Shown: positions 17,817-27,347, counted from the first letter of the stretch. The stretch: 44,203 nt of DNA from Enterococcus lemanii (GCF_016909125.1 NZ_JAFBFD010000026.1:1-44203), one strand, 5' to 3'. Made by a program: numbers and translations. Notes: generated from the letters alone by a model not told the origin.

Positions 17817-20411
17817 ATGAGTAAAACAGTAGAAAAAGAAGTAGCGACAATTGATGTTTCAGTAATGATTGACGATTTAGCAGCAAAAGGGAACGTTGCA
17901 TTAAAAGCGATGGAAGACTTTACGCAAGAACAAGTAGACCACATTGTACATGAAATGGCGATGGCTGCTTTAAACGAACACATGCCTCTAGCAAAAATGG
18001 CAGTTGAAGAAACTGGCCGTGGAATTTATGAAGATAAAGCAATTAAAAATATGTATGCTTCTGAATATATTTGGAACAGCATCAAACACGATAAAACAGT
18101 TGGCGTAATTAACGAAGACAAACAAAAAGGTTTAATCGAAATTGCTGAACCTGTAGGCGTTGTTTGTGGGGTAACACCAACAACAAACCCAACTTCAACG
18201 ACAATTTTTAAAGCGATGATCGCTTTGAAAACACGTAACCCAATTATTTTCGCTTTCCACCCAAGCGCACAAAAATGTTCTGCAGAAGCCGCACGCATTG
18301 TTCGTGATGCAGCCGTTGCAGCTGGTGCTCCTGAAAACTGTGTACAATGGATTGAGCATCCATCAATTGAAGCAACACAAGGGTTAATGAACCACCCAGG
18401 AATTGCGATTGTTTTAGCAACTGGTGGCGCAGCAATGGTAAAATCAGCTTACTCAACTGGTAAACCAGCTTTAGGCGTAGGTCCTGGTAACGTACCTGCT
18501 TATATCGAAAAAACAGCGAAAATTAAACGTGCAGTCAATGACTTAATCGTTTCAAAAACATTTGATAACGGCATGATTTGTGCTTCTGAACAAGCAGTTA
18601 TCGTGGATAAAGAAATTTACGCAGCTGTAAAAGCAGAATTCCAAGCACACCAAGTTTACTTTGTGAAACCAGCAGAATTACAAAAATTAGAAGATGCAGT
18701 AATGAACGAAGGTAAATATGCGGTTAATCCGGCTATCGTTGGAATGCCTGCAACAAAAATTGCGGAACTTGCTGGTATTAAAGTACCGGAAGGCACAAAA
18801 ATGTTAGTCGCTGAATTAGAAGGCGTTGGGGCAGAATACCCACTATCTCGTGAAAAATTATCCCCTGTTTTAGCAATGATGAAAGCCAATAACACAGAAC
18901 ATGGTTTAGAGTTATGTGAAGCAATGTTAAACTTAGGCGGTTTAGGCCATACAGCAGTGATTCACTCTGAAGACGAAGATTTACAAATTCGTTTTGGTTT
19001 ACGTATGAAAGCTTGTCGTGTTTTAGTGAATACACCATCTGCTGAAGGTGGAATTGGAAACATCTACAACGAAATGATTCCTTCATTAACATTAGGTTGT
19101 GGCTCTTACGGTAAAAACTCTGTGTCACGTAACGTATCAGCGATTAACTTAATCAACGTGAAAACTTTAGCGAAACGGAGAAATAACATGCAATGGTTCA
19201 AATTACCTTCTAAAATTTACTTTGAAAAGAACTCTTTATTGTACTTAGAAAAAATGGAAAACTTAGAACGTGTGATGATCGTTTGTGACCCAGGTATGGT
19301 TCAATTCGGTTATGTGGATCGTGTGCGCGAAGTTTTAGCTCGTCGTAAAAACTTAGTTCAAATTGAAGTGTTCTCTGACGTTGAACCAAACCCGTCAACG
19401 AATACGGTTTATAAAGGAACAGAAGTAATGGCGAACTTCAAACCAGATACAGTGATTGCAATCGGTGGTGGTTCAGCAATGGACGCGGCGAAAGGCATGT
19501 GGATGTTCTATGAGCACCCAGATACTTCATTCTTTGGCGCAAAACAAAAATTCTTAGATATTCGCAAACGTACGTACAAAATTGATAAACCAGAAAAAAC
19601 ACAATTTGTATGTATCCCAACAACATCAGGTACAGGAGCAGAGGTAACACCATTTGCAGTTATTACCGATAGTGAGACACATGTGAAATACCCATTAGCA
19701 GATTATGCTTTAACACCAGACGTGGCAATCATTGACCCACAATTTGTCTTATCTGTACCAGCATCTGTTACAGCTGACACAGGGATGGACGTATTAACTC
19801 ATGCGATTGAATCTTATGTTTCTGTAATGGCATCAGACTACACTCGTGGTTTAAGTTTACAAGCAATTAAATTAGTCTTTGATTACTTAGAAACATCAAC
19901 AAACCGTCCAGATATGGAATCTCGTGAGAAAATGCATAACGCATCAACCATGGCAGGTATGGCCTTTGCGAATGCTTTCTTAGGAATTTGTCACTCAATT
20001 GCTCACAAAATCGGTGGCGAGTACAATATTGCTCATGGCCGTACAAACGCGATTTTATTACCACATATTATCCGTTATAACGCTAAAGACCCACAAAAAC
20101 ATGCTATGTTCCCTAAATATGACTACTTCCGTGCAGACCAAGATTACGCAGACATCGCGAAATTCTTAGGACTTAAAGGAAATACAACCGCTGAATTAGT
20201 CGAAGCTTTAGCAACTGCTGTAACAGAATTAGGTGAAAAAGTTGGTATCGAAATGAACTTGAAAGCACAAGGTGTTACACAAGAAGTGCTAGATTCAACG
20301 GTTGATCGTATGGCAGAACTTGCTTACGAAGACCAATGTACAACAGCAAATCCAAAAGAACCACTAATTTCTGAATTAAAACAAATCATTGTGGATGCAT
20401 ACAACGCTTAA
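17817..20411 (+). CDS. adhE: Bifunctional acetaldehyde-CoA / alcohol dehydrogenase AdhE
   Basis: 864-residue fusion enzyme that reduces acetyl-CoA to acetaldehyde and then ethanol, consuming two NADH. The N-terminal half is a CoA-acylating aldehyde dehydrogenase with the catalytic Cys in DNGMICASEQ; the C-terminal half (from about residue 450) is an iron-dependent alcohol dehydrogenase with GGGSAMDAAKGMW, PTTSGTGAEVTPF and the iron-binding AFLGICHSIAHKIGG region. Length and motifs are complete. AGGAGG lies seven bases before the ATG. Such AdhE proteins form spirosome filaments. The gene is monocistronic, with its own promoter and terminator. Confidence 0.97.
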   Translation: MSKTVEKEVATIDVSVMIDDLAAKGNVALKAMEDFTQEQVDHIVHEMAMAALNEHMPLAKMAVEETGRGIYEDKAIKNMYASEYIWNSIKHDKTVGVINEDKQKGLIEIAEPVGVVCGVTPTTNPTSTTIFKAMIALKTRNPIIFAFHPSAQKCSAEAARIVRDAAVAAGAPENCVQWIEHPSIEATQGLMNHPGIAIVLATGGAAMVKSAYSTGKPALGVGPGNVPAYIEKTAKIKRAVNDLIVSKTFDNGMICASEQAVIVDKEIYAAVKAEFQAHQVYFVKPAELQKLEDAVMNEGKYAVNPAIVGMPATKIAELAGIKVPEGTKMLVAELEGVGAEYPLSREKLSPVLAMMKANNTEHGLELCEAMLNLGGLGHTAVIHSEDEDLQIRFGLRMKACRVLVNTPSAEGGIGNIYNEMIPSLTLGCGSYGKNSVSRNVSAINLINVKTLAKRRNNMQWFKLPSKIYFEKNSLLYLEKMENLERVMIVCDPGMVQFGYVDRVREVLARRKNLVQIEVFSDVEPNPSTNTVYKGTEVMANFKPDTVIAIGGGSAMDAAKGMWMFYEHPDTSFFGAKQKFLDIRKRTYKIDKPEKTQFVCIPTTSGTGAEVTPFAVITDSETHVKYPLADYALTPDVAIIDPQFVLSVPASVTADTGMDVLTHAIESYVSVMASDYTRGLSLQAIKLVFDYLETSTNRPDMESREKMHNASTMAGMAFANAFLGICHSIAHKIGGEYNIAHGRTNAILLPHIIRYNAKDPQKHAMFPKYDYFRADQDYADIAKFLGLKGNTTAELVEALATAVTELGEKVGIEMNLKAQGVTQEVLDSTVDRMAELAYEDQCTTANPKEPLISELKQIIVDAYNA

Positions 20412-20419
20412 GCAATGAA

Positions 20420-20453
20420 TCAAAAAAAGGCATACTTTGGGTATGCCTTTTTT
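20420..20453 (+). terminator. Terminator of adhE
   Basis: AAAAAAGGCATAC pairs with GTATGCCTTTTTT around a four-base loop. Confidence 0.93.
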
Positions 20454-20477
20454 GTATGCGAAATTTCACTTCCTCTC

Positions 20478-20505
20478 TTGACTCACTTCCATAGTCAGGT
20501 AAACT
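20478..20505 (+). promoter_or_regulatory. Probable promoter of the 168-residue gene
   Basis: TTGACT and TAAACT lie 16 bases apart, about 40 bases before the ATG. Confidence 0.5.
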
Positions 20506-20546
20506 AAAGATAAGAAGAACAGGTCAAAGAAAAAGGTGGAAAAAAG

Positions 20547-21053
20547 ATGACAATTATGCAGACGCTCCAAACACTCGTAGATACGCAAAATCATTTAATG
20601 CAACTGCAAGGCCGCTTGGCGAATCATGCAGCGATTATGAAAGATGAAACAATGCAAGCTTTTGTTTTTGATTTGCGTGATTATCTTGATAGTTTACGGG
20701 TTGTAACCGATTTTGTGGCACCAACCGCCGCAGAATTTGAACAGTTAGAAGTAAATGAGCTTTCCCATGTTTTAGCCGATCAAAATAAATTGCTTCGAAC
20801 ACTCATTGAAGAGTTAAATGAACTAGAAGAAACCCAACAAACGCAAACTTTTTTTGCTTTAAGTGAAGGGGAGGTCCGCCGCTTAGTTGGTAGTTTGACG
20901 GGGGTATTGGAATTGAATGGTTTGAATTTACAAGACAACTTAACGTTCCAACGTCGGTTTAAAGAATTAGGTGAAAAATTACCAGAAGCAACGAATGGAC
21001 CTACCGCACCTGAAAAAAGTGGCTTGTTCAAACGTTTATTTGGGAAAAAATAA
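20547..21053 (+). CDS. Hypothetical soluble helical protein
   Basis: 168 residues, no signal peptide or membrane helix. Most of it is predicted by eye to be alpha-helical, rich in Leu, Gln and Glu (for example LLRTLIEELNELEETQQTQ, which could form a coiled coil). It ends in a short flexible linker and a basic tail LFKRLFGKK that could bind membrane or nucleic acid. AGGTGG precedes the ATG; a second in-frame ATG at 20556 is a weaker alternative start. I do not recognise a family. It is a single-gene unit between adhE and the mevalonate operon. Confidence 0.75.
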   Translation: MTIMQTLQTLVDTQNHLMQLQGRLANHAAIMKDETMQAFVFDLRDYLDSLRVVTDFVAPTAAEFEQLEVNELSHVLADQNKLLRTLIEELNELEETQQTQTFFALSEGEVRRLVGSLTGVLELNGLNLQDNLTFQRRFKELGEKLPEATNGPTAPEKSGLFKRLFGKK

Positions 21054-21097
21054 AAAACAAAGAACGGTGGTAGTACGCACTGTTCTTTGCTTTTTTG
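21054..21097. terminator. Bidirectional terminator
   Basis: CAAAGAACGGTG pairs with CACTGTTCTTTG (one G-T pair) around an eight-base loop, with A and T runs on the two sides, between converging genes. Confidence 0.88.
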
Positions 21098-21100
21098 TTA

Positions 21101-22141
21101 TTAGCGTAAACTATACTTTGTCCAATCAATGTTGCGAGCGTCACACCAATCTTTGTTACGTCCGGATAGTAACAAAGGGGTCTTTTTTAAGTCCAGTGTT
21201 TCTTTGGCACCAACAAGGGTGTAAAGCACGTGCAGTTCTTGTTGCCATTGTTTGATGAGAGCAATGGTGTCTTCTAATTCATTAACCATCAAGTGATTTA
21301 AGATGACACCAGAAACACCAACCGCATCTGCACCTAAGCAAAGCGCTTTAAAAATATCAAACGCATTTCGAATGCCGCCTGACGCAATTAAGCCAAAATT
21401 CATGGGGATTTCGTTGGCTTCTAGTAAGGATTCAATTGTGGTCAGTCCAAAGTCGTTTAAATAAGCAAATTCGCGTTTTTTTCGACGTGCATTTTCGATT
21501 TGAGTGAAACTTGTTCCACCGCTACCGGCAACGTCAATGGTTTGTACGCCAACATTTAGTAGTTGTTGAATCGTTTGACGGGTCATACCAAAGCCAACTT
21601 CCTTTACGATGACAGGGACGGCTAAATGTGTAACGATTTCTTCAATGAGTGTTAGCCATTGCGTGAAGTCACGGTCACCTTCAGGCATAACGAGTTCTTG
21701 AGGTGCGTTTAAATGGATTTGTAACGCATCGGCTTGAAATAAATCAACCCCACGCTTTGCCTCTTCTAAAGTGGTTCCTGCACCAATGTTAGCTAGTAAT
21801 AGGCCGTTAGGTAATTCTTTTCGAGCAATTTTAAAACTGTCAGCAACTGACGGGTCTCTTAAAGCAGCCGAAATCGAACCAGTAGCCATCATTAAGTTTG
21901 TTTCCCGAGCCAAGATCGCTAACGACTGATTAATGTGGCCGGTTTTTTCACTTCCACCAGTCATCGCATTGATGAAAAAAGGGGTCGCTAATGTCTGGCC
22001 AAATAAAGTTGTTTGAATGGACGTCTCTTGGCAACGAGAACCGGGCAAGGATTGATGGATAATGCGTACGTCATCAAAACTATTTTCTTTTGGTTTATGG
22101 AAGGCTTTCGCCAATGAAACGTGTTCGTCTTTGCGATCCAT
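21101..22141 (-). CDS. fni: Isopentenyl-diphosphate delta-isomerase, type 2
   Basis: FMN- and NAD(P)H-dependent isomerase of IPP and DMAPP, the last step before prenyl chain growth. About 346 residues. It starts MDRKDEHVSLAKAF and shows FFINAMTGGS, MATGSISAALRDP, VKEVGFGM, DVAGSGGTSF and GLIASGGIRNAFD, all typical of type 2 enzymes. The frame is open 23 codons further upstream, but CAAGGAGGAC lies directly before ATG 22141, which also matches the family start. It is the last gene of mvaK1-mvaD-mvaK2-fni and begins two bases after mvaK2 ends. Confidence 0.95.
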   Translation of the reverse strand: MDRKDEHVSLAKAFHKPKENSFDDVRIIHQSLPGSRCQETSIQTTLFGQTLATPFFINAMTGGSEKTGHINQSLAILARETNLMMATGSISAALRDPSVADSFKIARKELPNGLLLANIGAGTTLEEAKRGVDLFQADALQIHLNAPQELVMPEGDRDFTQWLTLIEEIVTHLAVPVIVKEVGFGMTRQTIQQLLNVGVQTIDVAGSGGTSFTQIENARRKKREFAYLNDFGLTTIESLLEANEIPMNFGLIASGGIRNAFDIFKALCLGADAVGVSGVILNHLMVNELEDTIALIKQWQQELHVLYTLVGAKETLDLKKTPLLLSGRNKDWCDARNIDWTKYSLR

Positions 22142-22143
22142 TG

Positions 22144-23226
22144 TTATTTTTGTCCTCCTTGATAATGATAAACATGTAAGGGAAGCGGCGTAATTTCTGC
22201 CTTTTCCCATAAAGTCATCAGTGGTAAAATACCCGTTTTCTTATCCGCAATCACAATCCCGCAATCGCCACCACCAGCTCCAGAAGATTTTGCGGCACCA
22301 CCACATTGTTCGGCAAGGTTACACAATTCTTTTAAGGCAGGCGTTTCAATGGTTACATCGGTGAATGTTGAAAGTCCGACGAGCAATTGACGATTTTTAG
22401 TAATCATTTGTTTAATTAAAGGAATATTTTTTGCTTTAAAAGCTTGAATCATCTCTTCGACACATTGTTTACTCTCAACTAGAAATTGGGCGTACATTTT
22501 TTGTTTTTCTTCTTTTGATTGGTGAACTTGATCGACTAAATCAGAAGTTGAAGCAGGCGAGCCCGTCCAACCAATGAGCAAGCGTAAATTTTTAGGCGCT
22601 TCAAGTGGTTGAATCGATAGACATGGCCAGTCGCTGGCAATTAGTTCGTTTAAAGTCCATTTTTTTTGTTTTTCTTTGACCCAGCGGCTATCAAAAGTTG
22701 AAAAGGCAATCCAACCGCCAAAACAACTCGCCGCAATATCACCGCAAGAACCGTTGCCTTGGACGGCTAAATGGGCTAATGCTGCGATTTTAAATTGGGT
22801 CATCTTGTCCATTTGTAAGTCATAAAAAGTATTTAAAGCTTTTACCGTTGCAACGGTTACCGCGCCACTGGAGCCTAAACCATATTTGCGTCCAGTCGAA
22901 TTATCGAGTTCACTCGTCACTTTTAAATGATAAAAAGCGAGTAATTGGCCTTGATTCTGAGCATATTTTTCAGTTAGGCGAATGGCTTCTAAAATATAAT
23001 GAAACGGATTTTCACGATGATCTAAGACAAGCTCACCATTTTTTCGTGTCCAACGAATCGGGAGCTCGCTATATTGTTGCGATTGGATACTCCCATTTTT
23101 TGTCGCAGGTTCAATCGTTACGGTAATGAATTGATCGACTGCGACAATAATTGCCGGATGCCCAGGTTCAACAACGGCATACTCTCCGGCGATAAATAAT
23201 TTACCTGGCGCACTCACTTCAATCAT
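22144..23226 (-). CDS. mvaK2: Phosphomevalonate kinase
   Basis: GHMP-family kinase that phosphorylates mevalonate 5-phosphate to the diphosphate. 360 residues. The N terminus EVSAPGKLFIAGEYAVVEPG is characteristic, the ATP-binding GHMP loop is KYGLGSSGAVTVA, and the C-terminal motif is KSSGAGGGDCGI. The ATG overlaps the mvaD stop by four bases, so the two are translationally coupled. Confidence 0.96.
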   Translation of the reverse strand: MIEVSAPGKLFIAGEYAVVEPGHPAIIVAVDQFITVTIEPATKNGSIQSQQYSELPIRWTRKNGELVLDHRENPFHYILEAIRLTEKYAQNQGQLLAFYHLKVTSELDNSTGRKYGLGSSGAVTVATVKALNTFYDLQMDKMTQFKIAALAHLAVQGNGSCGDIAASCFGGWIAFSTFDSRWVKEKQKKWTLNELIASDWPCLSIQPLEAPKNLRLLIGWTGSPASTSDLVDQVHQSKEEKQKMYAQFLVESKQCVEEMIQAFKAKNIPLIKQMITKNRQLLVGLSTFTDVTIETPALKELCNLAEQCGGAAKSSGAGGGDCGIVIADKKTGILPLMTLWEKAEITPLPLHVYHYQGGQK

Positions 23227-24215
23227 AGGTTCACATCCGTTTCTAAAATTTCAATGCCACGACCAGCAGAAGCACAAGTTAGTTGTTCGGCTGGAAATTC
23301 TTTTTGTAAAGCAGCTAATATTGTTGAGACATCTTGTTTTTTACAAAGAACTTTGACGTTTGGACCAGCATCCATGGTGAAATAACAAGGCGTTCCAGCT
23401 TGACGAATCTGGCGCACAAGGTTCATGGCTTTTAAACTATCTGGTGACCAATAAGTAAAAGGAGGGTTCGCCCCTAGAGTCGTGGCGTGCATTTTTAACC
23501 CATTGGCTTCAGTTACTTCGCCAAGAGTTTGGAAATCTTGGTTTGCAATCGCTTGTTTGGCCATCTTTAAATCTTGTGGCGTGGTTTCTAACCAACCAGG
23601 ATAATAACACGAGCTTGCGACGGTGCGCTCCATCCCATCGCGACTAGAAACATCCTTTTGCTGGTCGTTAATCAGGATGAAAATCATTGCTAAGTCTTTT
23701 TCCCAGTCGTTTGAAGGGATTTTTGAAGCGTAAGACGTGGCATCGCTATCGCCTTTTTCCCATTCAACAAACCCACCAAAAATACTACGACAAGCCGAAC
23801 CGGAACCGCGTCTTGCAAGACGTGATAAGTCTTTGTCGCTTAGATTAAGGTTTAAGGCAGCATTACAAGCCCCAGCTAAAGCCGCTAAGCCACTGGCTGA
23901 AGAAGCGAGTCCGGCAGCCGTGGGTACGAAGTTTTGACTGTTGACGGTCGCGTAAAAAGAAACATCCGCCATCGTGCGTACAAGCGTTAAAAAAGTACTG
24001 ATTTTCTGAGTGGCTTTTTGATCTTGTAGTTGGCCGTTTAAAATTAACGTATCTTTCGTTTGTTCGCTTGAAAAAATGACTTCAGTTTCCGTATAAAAAG
24101 CATCTAAAGTCAAAGAAAGGCTGTTGTTCATTGGTAAAATCAGCTCTTGATTGGCTTTTCCCCAATACTTAATTAAAGCAATATTCGTGTAAGCACGTGC
24201 TTTTCCTTTATACAT
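23223..24215 (-). CDS. mvaD: Diphosphomevalonate decarboxylase
   Basis: ATP-dependent decarboxylation of mevalonate diphosphate to isopentenyl diphosphate. 330 residues. It starts ARAYTNIALIKYWGK and contains MNNSLSLTLD, the phosphate loop PTAAGLASSASGLAALA, RRGSGSACRSIFGGFVEW and FTMDAGPNVKVL. All are family hallmarks. The ATG lies four bases after the mvaK1 stop, with GGAG inside the end of mvaK1. Confidence 0.97.
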   Translation of the reverse strand: MYKGKARAYTNIALIKYWGKANQELILPMNNSLSLTLDAFYTETEVIFSSEQTKDTLILNGQLQDQKATQKISTFLTLVRTMADVSFYATVNSQNFVPTAAGLASSASGLAALAGACNAALNLNLSDKDLSRLARRGSGSACRSIFGGFVEWEKGDSDATSYASKIPSNDWEKDLAMIFILINDQQKDVSSRDGMERTVASSCYYPGWLETTPQDLKMAKQAIANQDFQTLGEVTEANGLKMHATTLGANPPFTYWSPDSLKAMNLVRQIRQAGTPCYFTMDAGPNVKVLCKKQDVSTILAALQKEFPAEQLTCASAGRGIEILETDVNL

Positions 24216-24219
24216 GTCC

Positions 24220-25143
24220 TTAAACTCCTAATCTTTGCATCCAAGTGCTTACGACACCGGCTTGCTGTAATTTATTTTGAATCGCTAATGCTTGTGTTTC
24301 ATTTTGACATAAAACAAGAAAACAGCCCCCACGACCACCACCAGTTAATTTTGCGCCCAGTGCTCCTGCATTTAAAGAGAGTTGAATGAATTGATCTAAG
24401 CGAGCGTTACTTACGCCTAAATTTTTTAAATCTTTTTGGGCAGCCGTCATTAAGCGCCCAAGTTCTTTTGGTTGGTTTTTGATAATGGCTTCTTTGGCTT
24501 GTAAGACCAATTGGCCTAGATGGGTGATTTTTTCCATTGTTTCTTGTGGTTGTTCGGTTAACCGTTGGGCAACATCGGCGACGGCAATGCGTGTTTGCCC
24601 TTTGACTCCCGTATCTGCTACGAGTAAAAAGGCATCGATATTTAGTGGGAACGTCTCAAAAGGTTCCCCTTTTCTAAAAAGTAAGGGCTGACTCCCACTC
24701 GTTGTCGCGGCATCAATCCCGCTTGGACTCCCATGCGCAATTTTTTCTGAAAAGTTGACATAGTGCAATAGTTTTTCTTGGCTCAAATCGTGTTTTACCC
24801 AATTAAAAAAAGCCCGCGTAATCGCAACGGCAACGGCTGCGCTTGAGCCCATTCCTCTTTCAGAAGGAATGGTGCTTTCAATCACTAGTTCAAAATTGGG
24901 CGTGTGTAAATCGGTTTGTAAATGTGCGGTTAGTTGTTGTAAATTATTTAATTGCTTCGGTGCGTCTTCCAGTAAACCGCTATAGTGACTGGAAAGGATT
25001 TTATTTTTATTTGCTGGCTTAAGAAAAGCGCGAATCCCAGTTCCGTTAAAAGGAAAAGCAATAGCTGGTTGGCCATAAACCACGGCATGTTCACCCATTA
25101 AAATAATTTTGCCAGTTGCTTGACCGACACTTTGACTTTCCAT
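24220..25143 (-). CDS. mvaK1: Mevalonate kinase
   Basis: Phosphorylates mevalonate at the 5-hydroxyl; first kinase of the lower mevalonate pathway. About 307 residues. It shows GKIILMGEHAVVYGQPAIAF, the GHMP loop ERGMGSSAAVAVAI, HGSPSGIDAATT and the C-terminal AKLTGGGRGGCF. The frame is open from TTG 25173, but AAGAGG lies about eight bases before ATG 25143, which I take as the start. It leads the leftward operon; the upstream enzymes MvaE and MvaS are not in the window, as in enterococci where they lie elsewhere. Confidence 0.95.
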   Translation of the reverse strand: MESQSVGQATGKIILMGEHAVVYGQPAIAFPFNGTGIRAFLKPANKNKILSSHYSGLLEDAPKQLNNLQQLTAHLQTDLHTPNFELVIESTIPSERGMGSSAAVAVAITRAFFNWVKHDLSQEKLLHYVNFSEKIAHGSPSGIDAATTSGSQPLLFRKGEPFETFPLNIDAFLLVADTGVKGQTRIAVADVAQRLTEQPQETMEKITHLGQLVLQAKEAIIKNQPKELGRLMTAAQKDLKNLGVSNARLDQFIQLSLNAGALGAKLTGGGRGGCFLVLCQNETQALAIQNKLQQAGVVSTWMQRLGV

Positions 25144-25324
25144 AACGCTAGCCTCTTTCTTGAAAATTTCCAAAAATATACATTCTTTTCTATCTTACTA
25201 GAAAAAGTCTGTCACGTTAAGTCTTCCTCGTATTTTTTTAATAGATTGCTAACAAAACTTAACATGATTGTTAAAAAAAGCGGTTGTAATCGTTTGTTTG
25301 TGAAAAAATCACGAAAAACGTCTC

Positions 25325-25354
25325 TTGACGCGTCCTTCTTTTGTAAGGTAAGCT
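25325..25354 (+). promoter_or_regulatory. Probable promoter of the deoxynucleoside kinase gene
   Basis: TTGACG and TAAGCT are 18 bases apart, about 55 bases before the start codon. The rest of 25144-25408 also has to hold the mvaK1 promoter on the other strand, for which I see no clear boxes. Confidence 0.5.
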
Positions 25355-25408
25355 ATTCAAGTTGATTCAAAAGACACGTTAGATAAAAGAATAATTGGAG
25401 GAATTTGA

Positions 25409-26053
25409 ATGATTGTTTTAGCAGGTACGATTGGTGCAGGAAAATCAAGTTTGACAAAAATGTTAGCCGCGCATTTGGATAGTCAGGCATTTTTTGAACC
25501 GGTCGAAGAAAATGAAGTCTTGCCGCTTTTTTATCAAGATCCTAAAAAATATGCCTTTTTACTGCAAATATATTTTTTAAATCGGCGTTTTGCTAGTATC
25601 AAACAGGCCTTAAAAGCAGAAAATAATGTGTTAGATCGTTCGATTTATGAAGATTCGTTGTTGTTTCATTTAAATGCTGATTTAGGTCGAGCGACGGCTA
25701 CAGAAGTTCAGGTTTACGACGAATTGTTACAAAATATGTTGGAAGAGTTACCCCATACTTCACAAAAGAAAAGTCCAGATTTGCTTGTGCATATTCGTGT
25801 TTCTTTTGCGACGATGCTTGAACGGATTGAAAAACGGGGGCGGGATTTTGAACAAATTTCTTTTGATCCAAAGCTCTATGCTTATTATCAAGAATTAAAC
25901 CGCCGTTATGATGCCTGGTATGAAACTTATGATGCGAGTCCGAAAATTCAAATTGATGGCGATGTGTTTAATTTTGTAGAAGATGAACAAGCCGCACAAA
26001 AAGTGTTGCAAATCATTGAAGAAAAATTAAAAGAAATTAGAAGGGTTGCTTAG
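25409..26053 (+). CDS. Deoxynucleoside kinase (dGK/dAK family)
   Basis: 214 residues. It starts MIVLAGTIGAGKSSLT, a P-loop, with FFEPVEENEVLP, LDRSIYEDSLLF (the DRS motif) and RGRDFEQ (the lid). These are the marks of the deoxyadenosine/deoxyguanosine kinases of lactobacilli and enterococci, which salvage deoxynucleosides to dNMPs using ATP. Exact base preference cannot be read. GGAGG precedes the ATG. It is divergent from the mevalonate operon and followed after 100 bases by a glycosyltransferase gene that has its own -10. Confidence 0.9.
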   Translation: MIVLAGTIGAGKSSLTKMLAAHLDSQAFFEPVEENEVLPLFYQDPKKYAFLLQIYFLNRRFASIKQALKAENNVLDRSIYEDSLLFHLNADLGRATATEVQVYDELLQNMLEELPHTSQKKSPDLLVHIRVSFATMLERIEKRGRDFEQISFDPKLYAYYQELNRRYDAWYETYDASPKIQIDGDVFNFVEDEQAAQKVLQIIEEKLKEIRRVA

Positions 26054-26133
26054 TTAAATTCGTGTGATGCCCAACTCTGAATGGTACAAACAATTCGTTT
26101 CGGTTCTTGTTTTCTTATTTTTTGCTTTCAAGT

Positions 26134-26139
26134 TATAAT
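26134..26139 (+). promoter_or_regulatory. -10 box of the glycosyltransferase gene
   Basis: A perfect TATAAT about 30 bases before the start. The -35 is weak (TTTCTT at 17 bases). Confidence 0.45.
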
Positions 26140-26168
26140 AAACATGAAGTGAAAGGATGCTGAAGCCA

Positions 26169-27194
26169 ATGATGTTATTATCAATTATTGTCCCTTGTTA
26201 TAATGAAGAAGAAACGATTCCTTTGTTTATTGAAGCCGTAGAAAAAGCGTTAAAAGATCAACCGATAAAATGGGAATATTTATTTATTGATGACGGATCA
26301 AAAGACCAAACTTTGACCGTCTTGAAAGAAGTTTGTCAAAAGAAGCCTGATCAGTGCCATTATGTAGCATTTTCACGCAACTTTGGTAAAGAAGCGGCTT
26401 TATATGCTGGGTTACAAGGAGCAAAAGGGGATTTGGTAACGGTGATGGATGCCGATTTACAAGACCCACCGGAATTGTTACCTGAAATGTTAGCTTTAAT
26501 GGAAGCAAAAAAATTAGACTGCGTAGGTACTAGGCGTAAAAACCGCGTAGGAGAACCACTTATTCGGAGTTTTTTCGCGAGGTTGTTTTACCGCTTAATG
26601 AATCGTTTTAGCGAAACGCAAATGGTCGATGGGGCCCGCGACTTTCGGCTGATGTCACGAAAAATGGTCGATGCCGTCTTAGAAATTACGGAATACAATC
26701 GTTTTTCAAAAGGAATCTTTAGTTGGGTTGGCTTTGAAACGGAGTACTTGTCTTATGAAAACCGTGAGCGGATTGCTGGTCAAACATCATGGTCTTTTTG
26801 GAGTTTATTGAAGTATTCCTTTGATGGGATTGTTAATTTTTCAGAAGTGCCTCTAATGCTTGCTTCATTGATTGGCGCGGTGTCTTGTATTGGGGCAGGC
26901 ATGGCACTAGTTTTCATTATTGTTCGCGCTTTGTTATTTGGCGACCCGACGAGTGGTTGGCCATCGATGGTTTCAATTTTTTTATTTGTAGGTGGGTTAC
27001 AGCTTTTGTGTTTGGGAATTATTGGTAAGTATATCGGTAAAATTTTTTTAGAAACGAAGCACCGCCCTCATTACTTAGTGAAAGAAAGTAGCCAATGTGA
27101 ACAATTAAGCGAAAAAGAAAAATTAGGAGCGGGAAAAAGCCCGGAATCAAGCAATTCTAAAGAAAGATTAAAGAATTCTAATTCACAAGGATAA
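26169..27194 (+). CDS. Family 2 glycosyltransferase, GtrB/CsbB-like (polyprenyl-phosphate sugar transferase)
   Basis: About 341 residues. The GT2 domain starts LSIIVPCYNEEETIPLF, with FIDDGSKDQT and VMDADLQDPPELL (the metal-binding DxD region) and GARDFRLMSRK. Two membrane helices follow near residues 230-290 (MLASLIGAVSCIGAGMALVF and VSIFLFVGGLQLLCLGII). This layout is that of enzymes that charge undecaprenyl phosphate with glucose or GlcNAc for cell-wall glycosylation. Start: AAAGG touches the ATG at 26157, so ATG 26169, about 12 bases on, is preferred. The last 35 residues are an unusual polar Ser/Lys/Glu/Asn-rich tail. No flippase or second GT gene is adjacent. Confidence 0.88.
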   Translation: MMLLSIIVPCYNEEETIPLFIEAVEKALKDQPIKWEYLFIDDGSKDQTLTVLKEVCQKKPDQCHYVAFSRNFGKEAALYAGLQGAKGDLVTVMDADLQDPPELLPEMLALMEAKKLDCVGTRRKNRVGEPLIRSFFARLFYRLMNRFSETQMVDGARDFRLMSRKMVDAVLEITEYNRFSKGIFSWVGFETEYLSYENRERIAGQTSWSFWSLLKYSFDGIVNFSEVPLMLASLIGAVSCIGAGMALVFIIVRALLFGDPTSGWPSMVSIFLFVGGLQLLCLGIIGKYIGKIFLETKHRPHYLVKESSQCEQLSEKEKLGAGKSPESSNSKERLKNSNSQG

Positions 27195-27221
27195 AAAATC
27201 TCTAAATAGGAAAACCTTTAC

Positions 27222-27347
27222 AAATGTTGTTAAATCAGTTTTTTCGCTAAAAACTATCAACTTTTTCGCATGTGCATAAAAAGTTGATAGTTTTTTGATT
27301 CACAATCTTGTTACACTAGGTTTGTAAATCAAAGGAGGAAACACAAA
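27222..27347 (+). promoter_or_regulatory. nox upstream region with the block shared with adhE
   Basis: AAATGTTGTTAAATCAGT (27222-27239) is identical to 17658-17675 upstream of adhE. It lies about 110 bases before the nox start, ahead of the terminator hairpin of the previous gene. After the hairpin, TG-T-TACACT near 27311-27319 looks like an extended -10. No Rex dyad is seen here. Confidence 0.45.
27249..27296 (+). terminator. Terminator of the glycosyltransferase gene
   Basis: An 18-base perfect inverted repeat, AAAAACTATCAACTTTTT, and its complement enclose an 11-base loop and end in a T run. Confidence 0.9.

Noticed and set aside
19210-19398. Minus-strand frames inside adhE (several between 17800 and 20100)
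   Set aside because: They follow the codon pattern of adhE, have no ribosome-binding sites and resemble no protein family.
25275-25295. cre-like TTGTAATCGTTTGTTT upstream of the deoxynucleoside kinase
   Set aside because: It misses conserved positions at its 3' end and the gene is not a carbon-metabolism gene.
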